From NCBI GenBank assembly GCA_018296165.2, contig JACKQL020000035.1, positions 124,001 to 188,000 of the forward strand: DNA of 64,000 nucleotides. Reading direction: 5' to 3'. The notes beneath the pieces are model-generated. The model had not been told where the DNA came from, did not search any database, and worked only from the letters and a program-made list of their open reading frames with translations. The stretch comes from Termitomyces sp. T153. Taxonomy: Eukaryota; Basidiomycota; Agaricomycetes; Agaricales; Lyophyllaceae. Below, in pieces: positions 34,498-44,577 of the stretch. The stretch's first letter is position 1. Every line of letters starts with the position of its first letter. The position numbers and the translations under genes were made by a program.

Positions 34498-35108
34498 GTT
34501 GTCATAGGAATGTTTGGGTCATAGCATGCATGCAGAGTTCATACTGTTGTTGGAGATGAAAGGAACTTAGGAAGACAAAGGAACTATACACAGTTGAGAC
34601 AAGGTGGAGATGAGGCGAGACAAGACAGTGAACAGAGATAGATTCAAAACTAAAAATAGAGACAGTGATGAGATGAAAGACAAGACATAGGAAACCGGTA
34701 AATGCAATATCAAGACTAAAGTACTAGGGGTTCCTCTATGACTTATATACCTACTACTGGGCAGCTCCAGAGGGCAGAGGATAGGGTGGTGGGCTTGACA
34801 GAACTGTGCAGAGTCAATGGTTGTCGGGTGCAATCTTGGAATGGGCCATGGTGACATTCTAATGGGATCAGTTGGGAAGTGGATCGTTCTGGGGTTGGGG
34901 AAAGCCTCAGGAGTCCAGGGGAATTCAGGGGGTGCATCAACTGCTGCAGAGAAGGCATCAGAGTTGATTAAGGAGCTGTTAGGGTCTGCCGAGGAAGTGT
35001 TGGAGTTGCCTGAAGTGGGTGTGGAGGGTGGGTGAGGGTTGGGGAGTTTGGTGGAGCATTGGGGGGAGGCTGGGGGCAGTGTCGGAGTCTAGGGAGTGGG
35101 TCATGACA
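34498..35108 (-). repeat. Truncated 5' LTR of element C
   Basis: Ends GGGTCATGACA at 35108 next to the TGCAG duplication. On the inner side it breaks off at 'catgacaactctg'-like sequence in the LTR middle and joins directly to gag coding sequence. A deletion removed about 0.4 kb of LTR plus the primer site and gag start. Confidence 0.8.
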
Positions 35109-35598
35109 TGCAGCTGGAGGGTTCTGCATCAGGTATCAGCTCAATTGCATAATACCATTGCTTGTGCTCCAGGAATGAATCAAATGATGCATTGGAAAAT
35201 ATATCCTCAAGATTGTGGAGGTGACTAAAAACTGTGCTACACAAGGACTTGGGCTAGGGATTTGCCACAAATACCTTGGCCAGTTATTGAGAAGTGCTCT
35301 GACTGGCTCAGATCACTACCACTGTAGGAGGAGGGCAGAGGGTCATAGTGTAGAATCCTATCACTTACTTCAATGGTTTTGTTTTTAGACTCAAGGTCTG
35401 GAGTGCCAGTAGATTCTCCTTTGCATTCATCTTCCTCCTGAGGTTTACACCAAACACTTCAGACATCCTCATAGAGGGCCTCTATGAGGAAATGCTAGAG
35501 GGGGGAAATTCAGGAGGTTAAGATCAGCATAAAAAAGGTGCCTGGTGTGACAGGCATGCATGACAGCACACTCACAAACCTTTGCTCTATGGTCCTTG

Positions 35599-36583
35599 TG
35601 TCAAGTTCCACTGACCATGGGGGCTCAGCTTAACTGGGCAAGTCCTTACTAGGTGGATGCAACATCCTGCACTTATAACCTAGCATTCTGGGGAGGTCCA
35701 GACTTCAGATACTTGTAAGGGTAAGCTAAGAGAAGTGGTCTGAGCAAGTCCAGGGTGGTCCAGAAAAGTCTCAGACAAGGTATGAGGGGAGTTGAGCTTG
35801 GGAGTGCATTAGGCACAAGTCTGGAGGCAAGTACTGAGCATGTGGGGCAAGCAGAGATCATGCAAGTGATAGGAGCAGGACTGGAAATTGATGGGGGATC
35901 AATCAGTGTTGATGGGTTCTGGGACTGAGCATAAGGCAAGGTCTGGACTTAATGATGAATGTATAGGGTTGTAATTATATGACAGAGATAGACATGGAGT
36001 TTGTAATGGAGTTGGAGTTGGAAGGAGTTCAGGCAATGGTAAAGAAAACTGAAGCAGACAAGGTGAGATGGAGTTGAGACAAGAATGAAGTAGATTGAAC
36101 AAGATGCAAGACTAGAGATAGAAAATAGAGACAAAGCTGGGAAATGTAACAAACACAAATGTAACAGAAAATTATCAGCAATATTCAGACTACTGTAGCA
36201 GATATTGCTCTATAATTTATATACTAACTACTGGGACTCCTCCAGGGGTGGCAGGTCTGAAAGTGGAGTTGGTGGGGCTGCATGGGCCTGGCAGGTTTTG
36301 GTCCTAATTAGGCAGGCCATAGTGACACATTGGCATGGGTCCACAGTGTGTGCTGGAGTTCCTAGGAGGCATTGGAGAGATCCAGGGGCTTGGAAAAGAA
36401 TGGGGGGAGTGACAGGGCTTACCAAGGGGCTGCTGGGATTTGCCAGGAAAGCATTAGAGTTAGCCAGGGCAGGTGCCATGGTTGGACAAGGGTTGAAGTG
36501 AGTTGAGGGGGTGTTGGTGGATGGTCTGGGCATTTGGGGTGTGTGGGGGGGAAGGTCCAGAGGTCTGGAGATGGGTTGTGACA
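35599..36583 (-). repeat. 3' LTR of a further family copy (F)
   Basis: TGTCAAGTTCCACTGACC to GGGTTGTGACA, 985 bp, followed by the polypurine tract (36584-36599). The preceding bases CCTTG end the visible body of element A. The other end of copy F is not found in this window. Confidence 0.8.
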
Positions 36584-36950
36584 TCACTCCCCCTTCAGCA
36601 TCAAGACCCTTAAGGTGCAAGGTACAAGTCAGGGGTTGGTAGGGGCATGGGAATTGAAGTTGGAGCAATATTGATCAATTCACAGTGGACAGTGGTGGTA
36701 TGGGGAACAAATTCCAAGCAAGATTGTTGTTCATCAAGAAGCTCCTCCTAAGAAATTAAAAAGGGTCAGGATGTACCCCAGGGCTTTCCAACCTTTCCCC
36801 CATGTCTTCTTCAGGATTGTCATTGCCATCCCCAACCCCTCCCCCATCTGACAAGAATTGCATGGCTGCTTGGGTCAAGTATGAGAGTCATTGCAGGGAG
36901 TTTGATCAGTAGCAGAATTGCTGGAGGGTAGAGTCTATGTACTATTGTTG
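36584..36950 (+). pseudogene. Start of the antisense accessory gene in copy F, truncated
   Basis: Contains the polypurine tract, the AATATTGATCA motif (36667-36677) and an ATG at 36802 (MSSSGLSLPSPTPPPSDKN), all at the same distances from the LTR as in C, D and E. The sequence after the start is Cys-containing (NCMAAWVKYESHCREFD, then a TAG) but is not obviously alignable with C. The copy is cut short by unrelated sequence after about 36950. Confidence 0.45.
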
Positions 36951-37214
36951 TAAGTGTAGTAACTCTGCTTCTGATGCTGTGTTGATTGGAGTTGCCAGAG
37001 CTATCCATGGCAGTGACAGGCTCCTCCAGGGGCTCTTCATATGTGAGGAGGTTGGGGCAAGCCAGTTGCCCTGTCCCAGTGCTGCCAGCCCATTCATAAG
37101 GCCAAGCTTTGGAATGGGTTGTCCAGGTTGTCCTGGAGGATCAGAGGGTGCCGCAGGGGGAGGTGACCCTGGAGATGTTTGTGGGGGTGCTGGGGCAGGC
37201 ATGGGGCACCCCAA
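36942..37214 (-). pseudogene. Pro-rich gag-like fragment
   Basis: A 90-codon minus-strand frame (PPQTSPGSPPPAAPSDPPGQ; GLMNGLAALGQGNWLAP) with the Pro/Gly composition of the gag linkers in this family. It is bounded by copy F on one side and the copia fragment on the other. The plus strand is open too, so the call rests on composition only. Confidence 0.3.
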
Positions 37215-37640
37215 TGAAGGTCCACCTTAGGATACATCTTTATAATGGCTGGAGGACTGATATCTGGAGCTTAAAGCAACAACAGACTGTGGTACTATTG
37301 ACCACTGAGGCTGAGTATATGGCAATGACATGAGGATCTCAACAGGCACTCTGGATGCATAACTTCCTTATGGAGATCAATCTCAAGCAGCACTCCCAGC
37401 CACCCTCCTTGTTTACAACAGTTCTTCTATTGCACTTGCTCAGTCAACTAAAGGACATGCCCATGCAATGCACATCAATATACAATACCATCATATTTGC
37501 AAACAAGTCTCTGAGGGGGATATCAAAATTACCCACATGCCATCATCTAAAAACCTTGCTGACATTTGTACCAAACCTCTACCCAGGGCAGCACATGATA
37601 ATTTAGTGGGACTTATGGGGCTCAAAAATTCCAACAGTTG
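37211..37640 (+). pseudogene. Ty1/copia RNase H fragment
   Basis: Joined frames give the copia RNase H order: GYIFIMAGGLIS; SLKQQQTVVLLTTEAEYMAMT; ALWMHNFLMEINL; then 'MHINIQYHHICKQVSEGDIKITHMPSSKNLADICTKPLP' with the typical 'ADICTKPL' end. Two frameshifts separate the pieces. Everything upstream (gag, integrase, RT) is missing, so this is a 3' remnant. Confidence 0.8.
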
Positions 37641-37656
37641 TACAAGTCAGGGGGAG

Positions 37657-38008
37657 TGTTCAGGAACAAGTTGTACAGACTTTTTTTTCTTTATTTCCTT
37701 TTTGTTTTTCCCTTTCTGCTCAGTCTAGACTAATCACACAGCATGCCACTAAAGCATGATTGGTATTTGTTACTCTTTATATTTAAACCTTGATTATTTT
37801 CTCAAATAAAACATAGATAGATAAACACCACCCTCAGTCAATGATATATATTTGGAGTGACTGAGGGTGAGTCAAATTTACTTACCTCTATATACCAGTC
37901 ATCTTACCAAAACCCTTGTAGACTTACACCATAACTCTGCAGGTAATATAAGCAGTCAACCATATATCTTTGGAGTGACTGAGGACTTACACTGTAACTC
38001 TGCAAAGA
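37657..38008 (+). repeat. Probable 3' LTR of the copia fragment
   Basis: Begins TGTTCAGGAACAAG immediately after a purine tract (caggggga) that follows the RNase H stop, as expected for a copia 3' LTR. A polyadenylation-like AATAAA lies near 37804. A segment of about 120 bp is imperfectly duplicated near the end ('tttggagtgactgagg' at 37852 and 37969; 'taactctgca' twice), so the exact end is uncertain. Confidence 0.5.
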
Positions 38009-38965
38009 TGTGTTTGGGTTTTGTGTGCCTCTGTGAGTCCAAGGCAGTTCAGTGGGTCAATTCCCCAGGCCAGGCCAACTCCAGTTCAGTGACATCAAGA
38101 TGCCAAGGCATGAGGAGCTGAGCATTGTGCCAAAGAAAGTGTAGGTTTGGGGATCAGGGATGGAAGTCATGACACATGTCAGGTGGGTGAGCTGGCCTGG
38201 CAAGCAATGCAGAGTGCAAAAAATTGAATGGGATGGAATGTTGATGGCAGATGGTATGGATTTAGAAGTGAGGGCTAGTATGAACTCTGATTGGATCAAA
38301 CTGTAGTAAAGTGGCTATGGAGCATAACTGGCAGACTTGAAAAGGTCTTGGGCCAGAGTACCAGTAGGAGCATCCATAAATCACACCTGTATGTACTGTA
38401 GGGTGACAGGGATAGGCCTCAACGGCTCCTTGAAAAATAACAATGGAATTTTTTTTAACAATGACTTATCAATCGAAATGTCCTTATTCAAACAGGTCTA
38501 GCACCTTTTTCTCAGTTAAACCTTACCGTACATGGTGACCGTTTACGGCTGTAAGCTCATCATGCCGTGCTGTCGGAGGTTGGGAATTTTTTTATACGTG
38601 ACGTTTTTTCGCCGGGTGCCCCTACCCCTCAATGTTATTGATGAATGATTGCTTCTCGGCAAGTGCGGCAGAAGCTGGATGATCAGCCAAACAACTAAAT
38701 AAGAGAAACTCGAGGGGCCCTATCGTTATGAACTGTGTTGTAATGAAATAAGGTGGTCCTCAGACAGACTCTTTCGAGCAACTTTCAAGAGGAGTCAAAG
38801 TCAGGAGAGATGTCCCCCGATCACTGTCACGCTTCTGTATCCTATATTAGGACGTAAAATAGGCTAACAAAAATTTGGACCGGTGCGAATATCCTCTATT
38901 CCTGTATTTGATTTTCAATAAATGTACGATTGATATTTCATTCTACCACCCCAACTAAAAATTAG
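38009..38965. other. Repeat remnant passing into the promoter region of the DinB-like gene
   Basis: 38009-38430 is low in CpG and resembles transposon remnants in composition, with no coding signal. From about 38500 base use returns to the host pattern. No promoter element was identified with confidence. Confidence 0.4.
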
Positions 38966-39852
38966 ATGCAGGGTCCAAGTCCAGGTACCTCATTCTCGGC
39001 TCTCATGGCATCCAACAACAATCACATTGGTCAGGCAGAGCCAAGTTCAGGGACCGTTGCCCCGCTGATGAGCTTGCTCCATGTCTCAAAGACCGTCTTA
39101 CTTCAGGCGGTTGATCTCCTTGACAACTATCTCACTTCGGATGATCAGCTCACGGTATCTTCAAAATTCCTTCCTGGTTCTACGATTGGTCTGTTACTCC
39201 AATTTAGAAGACACTGGTCACTGAAAAAATATTCCAGGGAAGCATTTACGCCATGGTCGTGATCATTTCGTTCTTCTAATGGACTCGATCTCTTCCCCAC
39301 CACCGCATGTTCTATCGTACGACAAGAGAAGCAGGAACACTCCAATGGAACACAATCGCTCTGCAGCCCGTACAGCGCTGATGGAAGCTATCCAGCAACT
39401 TGATACACATGTACCGCAGGCTCAGATGGATACACCAATGACACTCCACGCCGTTACTCCCGATCTGCAAGAGTTTCAGACAACATTCGGTCGAGAGGTA
39501 AGTGATAACCTTCTTGACAAGATGATGATTGATAGCTATGTAGCTGTGGTTTGCTGGCCTACATTGTGTCCACCATTGGTCAATGGTACGAGATCACTAT
39601 CTTCCAAGGAATACCGTTCACTGAGATAGTCTTCTTCAGGTTCGATTCATTGCAGGAGAACTCGTAAGACTTGCTCGACAACTATAAGAACCCGCTAAAT
39701 CTTCTACTCAGAACATTCAACTCACTGATGACTTCGGATTTGCGCCGTCCACACTGATCTACCAAGGTAAACTGCAGCAGGGAATGTAGACGTAAATGCC
39801 CACTCATTGGCTGGCAGATCGACACGCGCCGCTGGGAAAGACCAAAATGTGA
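38966..39852 (+). CDS. DinB-like (four-helix, metal-binding fold) protein
   Basis: Six exons. The product begins MQGPSPGTSFSALMASNN, then 'HVSKTVLLQAVDLLDNYL', 'STIGKHLRHGRDHFVLLMDSI', 'VLSYDKRSRNTPMEHNRSAAR', 'LHAVTPDLQEFQTTFGRE', 'LWFAGLHCVHHWSMVRFIAGEL', 'DDFGFAPSTLIYQ' and a tail ending APLGKTKM. The histidines in GKHLRHGRDH and LHCVHH are placed like the metal ligands of DinB/YfiT-type bundles; this family view is from motif spacing. Introns are short with GT-AG ends (for example GTAAGTGATA to CTATGTAG near 39497-39544). It lies 197 bp upstream of RPD3 on the same strand. The biochemical role is unknown. Confidence 0.8.
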
Positions 39853-40048
39853 GATTACAGTAGTTACATACATGTATACGCTAGAGTAACTCGCAAATCA
39901 ATGACGTTCCCATTGGCAATTAGTCGCACGACCTGACCAAACAAACCACTACGACATTCTTCCTCCGTTGTACTTCTCCAGCCTAGGTAGCGAAGGCTCC
40001 TGAAATTATTCAGACTGACGTCCACGTTATGCGATAGCACCCCACAAC

Positions 40049-42402
40049 ATGGCGGAAAAAATGGTCCCTATCCAGGGTGAAAATCAAAAGAAACGCGTTG
40101 TAAGTTGATGTTCCCTGAACAAAACTTCCGATAAACTATACTGGTCTTCTAGTGTTATTTCTTTGACTCAGATATTGGGGGTTTCCACTACGGCCCTGGA
40201 CACCCGTACGTATATCTATATTATACCTTGAGGATCTATTCATTCTATTGTCAGGATGAAGCCCACTCGAATACGCATGTGCCACTCCCTCGTTATGAAC
40301 TATGGGCTGTATAAGAAAATGGAAATTTTCGTAAGTTCCCCTGAGTAAGTGGTTGATTCCTAACTCCCGCTATCATTTCCTTAGAGAGCCAAGCCCGCTA
40401 CCAAGCGTGAAATGACCCAGTTCCATTCGGACGAATACATCGATTTCCTCAGTCGTATCACGCCAAACAATATGAATTCGTTTATTAAGGAACAACATAA
40501 ATGTTTTCGTTGTTGTTCATTCCGGTTCATATCGTCACTTACCTTTGAATGCCAGATAACGTCGGTGATGACTGTCCCGTTTTTGACGGCCTGTTTGATT
40601 ATTGTTCAATATCAGCCGGAGGCTCCATGGGTATGTATATATTCTAGATCATCCAAGTCTGTATGACGCTAATCTTGGATGCTCTTTGATAGAGGGTGCT
40701 GCACGGCTAAGTCGCGATAAGTGCGATATTGCGGTCAACTGGGCAGGCGGTCTCCATCATGCTAAAAAAAGCGAAGCAAGTGGTTTTTGTTATGTCAATG
40801 GTGCGCCCAAGTCTTGTCCTCGCATCCTCAACATTCCAACTTCCTTTCACTCAGATATCGTTCTTGGCATCCTCGAGCTTCTGCGGTAGGCGCTGCATGG
40901 ATTATCACATGAGGCCATGCCTGACGTCTGCACTATAGGTACCACACCAGAGTTTTGTATATTGATATTGATGTGCATCATGGTGACGGTGTCGAGGAAG
41001 CGTTTTATACAACTGACAGAGTCATGACTGTGAGTTTCCATAAGTACGGCGAATACTTCCCTGGGACTGGTGAACTTCGGGTAAGATAAAAACCACTCTT
41101 GGACTGCGTCGTTTGTTGGTGACTTTTCCAGGATGTCGGTGTCATGAAAGGGAAACATTACGCACTCAATTTTCCATTAAGAGATGGTATCTCTGATGAG
41201 AACTACAAATCCGTCTTCGAACCAGTGCGTTTGGAGCAACAAATGAGTTTAGATCCATAATTTAGCTGGGTTTCTAGGTTATACGGCAGGTCATGGAATC
41301 ATATGACCCGTCTGCTATCGTCCTACAGTGTGGAACGGATTCATTATCTGGTGACAAGCTAGGATGCCTTAACCTTTCAATGCGCGGTGAGTCGTGTTGT
41401 GTTACTAGAAATACAATATTTATGAACGTTTTAGGCCATGCTAATTGTGTGAAATTCGTGAAATCGTTCAACAGACCTCTTCTCCTCCTAGGAGGAGGAG
41501 GATATACCATGCGCAATGTGAGTCGTGCTTGGGCCTATGAGACCGGCCTCGCGGCTGGTGTAGAATTAGGGCCAGGTGAGAATTTTGTATTACTGACCGG
41601 CTGATGTCTACTCCTATTAAACATTTCAATTTGTGCAGAAATTCCTGTCAACGAATATTACGAATATTTTGGTCCCGACTACGAGCTTGACGTCAAATCA
41701 TCAAACACTGATGACTTGAATACACCCGCATATTTAGACCGCGTCAAACGCATCGTCATGGAAAATCTTAGGCATGTTGGAGGACCCCCTAGTATCCAGA
41801 TGACAGGTGAGTTAAAATCGATCCAAATGTCGTGTCAAGTAATAACCGAGAGTACAGACATACCCTCCATGCCTATCGATGACGTTATGGATGATCCTAA
41901 CCACGACGAAGACTTCGAAGACATGAACGAACGTCGACCACAACGACTGCTGGACTCACGGCGACAGGCTGACGGAGAACTGTCAGACTCTGATGATGAA
42001 GGGGAAGGTGGTCGGAGAAACCATATGCGCCATAGGTCTCGTGACAGCGTGGAAGGTGATGGAACCAACCGCAAGTTTGGGATGGGGGTAGGTATTATGA
42101 CCTCGTCTACTTCAACTCTCGGTCATGGAGTAGGGCCTAGTGGCCATACTACTGCCACCCGCATTCTGTCAACTTCACATCCGGACCCTTCAGATATGGA
42201 AATTGACACACCACCTGTTGACACACCACCTGTTGACACGCCGTCTATTGCAACGCCGTCGACGGCCGATGTGTCTCTTAACCAGACCGATTCGAAAGGC
42301 CATATTCCTGAGTCAGTATCGAATGGTGCTACGACCATGAAATCGTCAATGGGGTCCGAGGATATGGTGCTGGATGGATCTTCCAACGGTTCTAACGTTT
42401 AG
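40049..42402 (+). CDS. RPD3: Class I histone deacetylase (Rpd3)
   Basis: Removes acetyl groups from histone tails in Sin3-type co-repressor complexes. About ten introns. The product starts [17 protein letters not shown], with '[21 protein letters not shown]', '[17 protein letters not shown]', '[17 protein letters not shown]', the active-site block '[21 protein letters not shown]', '[17 protein letters not shown]' (zinc ligands D-x-H and partners), '[22 protein letters not shown]', '[23 protein letters not shown]' and '[13 protein letters not shown]'. All catalytic residues are present. The C-terminal tail of about 200 residues is acidic and low complexity, with '[28 protein letters not shown]' and a short Thr/Pro repeat ([14 protein letters not shown] near 42210). 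The junction around 41810-41860 at the tail start is the least certain. Confidence 0.95.
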
Positions 42403-42792
42403 TTTGCGTATATACAATACGCCTTGTAGCTTGTGTTCTTGCTCTGCCTATGTTTGTAAAGCTTTAAAGAGGCTCCTCTATGAAACCAATGTAGCTTGTG
42501 TTCTTGCTCTATTCCTATATTTAAAGCTCTAGAGAAGCTCCCGACACACAAAGACAGTGCTGGATTTGGCTCTGGTGTCATATGTATCTGGGACAAGATC
42601 CAAAATCTTGAAAAAAAGATCAAAAATTGATGCAGGCTTGCATTCGAGCACTCAAGCACCATAAGTAGTACAGATATTCAAACATAATTTACATTTGATT
42701 TTAATACATTCGTCTCAGTGAGAAAACTTCGAATTGCATCAAAAGTAAGAACTAAGAAGTTGATAAATAGCAAAGAATACTATCATAGCTCT

Positions 42793-42916
42793 GCAGAGGC
42801 TTTGGATGAAGAGTGTGAACGTTGAGCAGCCAAGGAAAGCAAGGTATTCGAGCAATGCTTAAAGGAGCTCAACAAAACGACAAAAGGAGAGTATTTGTCT
42901 GGCAGCGGAGAAAGCA
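42793..42916 (+). pseudogene. Partial copy of the XPA 3' exon, just upstream of XPA
   Basis: About 125 bases match 43907-44038 of the XPA gene: 'gaggctttggatg.agagt.tgaacgt', 'ttcgagcaa.gcttaaaggagct' and 'ctggcagcggagaaag'. The frame is broken and the copy lies only 50-180 bp before the XPA ATG in the same orientation. With the inverted piece at 9660-9957 this is the second decayed copy of the same exon in the window. Confidence 0.75.
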
Positions 42917-42969
42917 ACTGAGGTCATATTTGTTATTTCTTCCTATTTTTATAGTGAGTGCCAAGCTTT

Positions 42970-44145
42970 ATGAATACCTCCTCCAAGAGTAACATGTTTA
43001 ACAAAGCTGCAAGACCTATCACTCCCCCTCCTCGCGAACTCCCTGAGACGACTTTGCAACTAACCCCTGATCAAGTCAAACAATTCGAAATCAACCGTCT
43101 CCAAGGTGAACACAAACCTGACCATCAGTTTCCCTAGCGCTCATAATCCACGAATAGCAAAAGCACGCCAAAGAGAGAAGGAGCAAAAAGCGTCTACATC
43201 AAGTACAACTCTCAATGCGCATAACAAGCGACCTCTCGGAATCACACCAGCTAGCTCGAATTCTCCCACTGCTTCAAAACCATTAAAGCGCGACTCGCGG
43301 CTGGGAGCCTACTTCGAATATGACCTCTCAAAGATGGTTAATTCCAAAGGTGGGTTTCTCCTAGAGGACGGAAATGAAATCGACGAGGAGGTACGGCGAA
43401 AGGAGAAAGAGAGAGAAAGACAACGTGCTCGACAGAATTTGGATCCTCGTACGTCTTTAACAACTTTTATTGTACCTGTACATAACCCTGCCAATGTGAA
43501 GCTATGCACCTTGATCGAGCAATGAATCCCAAGTGTAGCGAGTGTCAATCTTTAGACATTGACCAGACCTTCAAAAAGGTGTTTGGTTGTCTAGTGTGCA
43601 AAAAGTGCCAGAACGAGAAACCGGAAAAGTATAGTCTTCTTACGAAAACGGAATGCAAAGAGGTACGTTTCCATCTGCATCAAGGTGGCGACATATCAAT
43701 CTATTATCGTAGGATTACCTGTTGACAGATCGTACGTTTAACATTCCTATATGCGATATTTCAATATTCATGCCTAGCAGCTGAGTTGCGTGACGAAGAA
43801 TTACTCCCTCATCTCTTGAAAGCTAATCCACATGCTTCGACATACGCAAACATGATGTTATATCTGCGATACCAAGTTGAGGACTTTGCTTGGAAAAAAT
43901 GGGGCTCGGCGGAGGCTTTGGATGCAGAGTATGAACGTCGAACAGCAGAGAAGAAAAAGAAAAAGAACAAGAAGTTCGAGCAAGGCTTAAAGGAGCTTCG
44001 CAAACGGACAAAGGAGGGTCTCTGGCAGCGGAGAAAGGATGAAGAGCATAAGCATCTATTTGGTGAACTGCAGAGAGGTCTAGATGGTCAGAGCCAGCAA
44101 GTCTGTCATAGCTGTGGGTTCACTATAGATGTTGAGGTCATGTAA
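42970..44145 (+). CDS. RAD14: DNA damage-recognition protein XPA/Rad14 (nucleotide excision repair)
   Basis: Verifies damage and scaffolds the excision repair complex in the nucleus. Spliced product: N-terminal '[24 protein letters not shown]', a basic linker ([14 protein letters not shown]), '[18 protein letters not shown]', then the zinc finger 'NPKCSEC' and 'VCKKC' (C-x2-C-x17-C-x2-C), '[15 protein letters not shown]' and '[16 protein letters not shown]', '[19 protein letters not shown]', a Lys-rich helix ([12 protein letters not shown]), '[13 protein letters not shown]' and a C-terminal '[14 protein letters not shown]'. Five introns are required. The tail Cys pair is typical of fungal members. 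Two decayed fragments of the last exon lie elsewhere in the window. Confidence 0.93.
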
Positions 44146-44577
44146 CTATGCGTTGACTATTATCTACGTATATATCATATACTCGTACTATCTCGTTGTT
44201 CACACATACGCCCGCGATCGTAAACACATCCGGCCTGCATATTTACTCGGAAACGGATGAGTTATCCCAATTGGACAACAAGCTTTTCCGAACTAAGTCC
44301 CGTTGGGTGTCTATCGATGCTCGTGGTGTACTCAGGTGTATTCGGAGGGTCAATTCCAACCATACATCAACCATACATCTTTATTTGTACATTTGCCTTG
44401 AGCTTGACGGAGTACAGGCCTAGACATTAGTTTCTTCAACAAATTGTGTTATCCCATTTTGCAACAGACACATTGTTATTCAGCGAATATTCGTATGCTC
44501 GCAGTCATTGCAAACGTCAGAGAGTCGGTACCCAATCTTGTTTTAGACGAGAACACTAGGGCATATAGCAATGATAG
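44146..44577. other. Intergenic 3' region between convergent XPA and ECD genes
   Basis: Shared 3' flank of two convergent genes. Open frames on the plus strand have no family resemblance. Confidence 0.4.

Larger units (their letters stand above)
17098..35108 (-). mobile_element. Ty3/gypsy chromovirus C with antisense accessory gene, interrupted by element D
   Basis: Flanked by a perfect 5-bp duplication TGCAG (17093-17097 and 35109-35113), so both outer ends are real and the element sits inside element A. Minus-strand order is 5' LTR remnant (35108-34498), gag (34497-34286, then 26783-24590), two protease-like motifs, RT, RNase H, integrase, chromodomain (about 20200), antisense gene (18244-19936 on +), polypurine tract (18051-18036) and 3' LTR (18035-17098). 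Without element D it is about 10.5 kb. The inner end of the 5' LTR and the primer site are deleted, and stops are scattered through gag-pol, so it cannot move by itself. Confidence 0.9.
10130..35598 (-). mobile_element. Ty3/gypsy chromovirus A, old and broken by later insertions
   Basis: Minus-strand order is reverse transcriptase, RNase H, integrase, chromodomain, polypurine tract, LTR, which is Ty3/gypsy order. The body survives as 35598-35109, 17097-16890, 15746-14147, 12034-10680 and the LTR. Four later insertions split it, each with a 5-bp target duplication where both ends are present. No 5' LTR or gag is recognised; the element is cut at 35598 by the LTR of copy F. Many stops and frameshifts and very few CpG dinucleotides mark it as the oldest element here. 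Confidence 0.8.
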
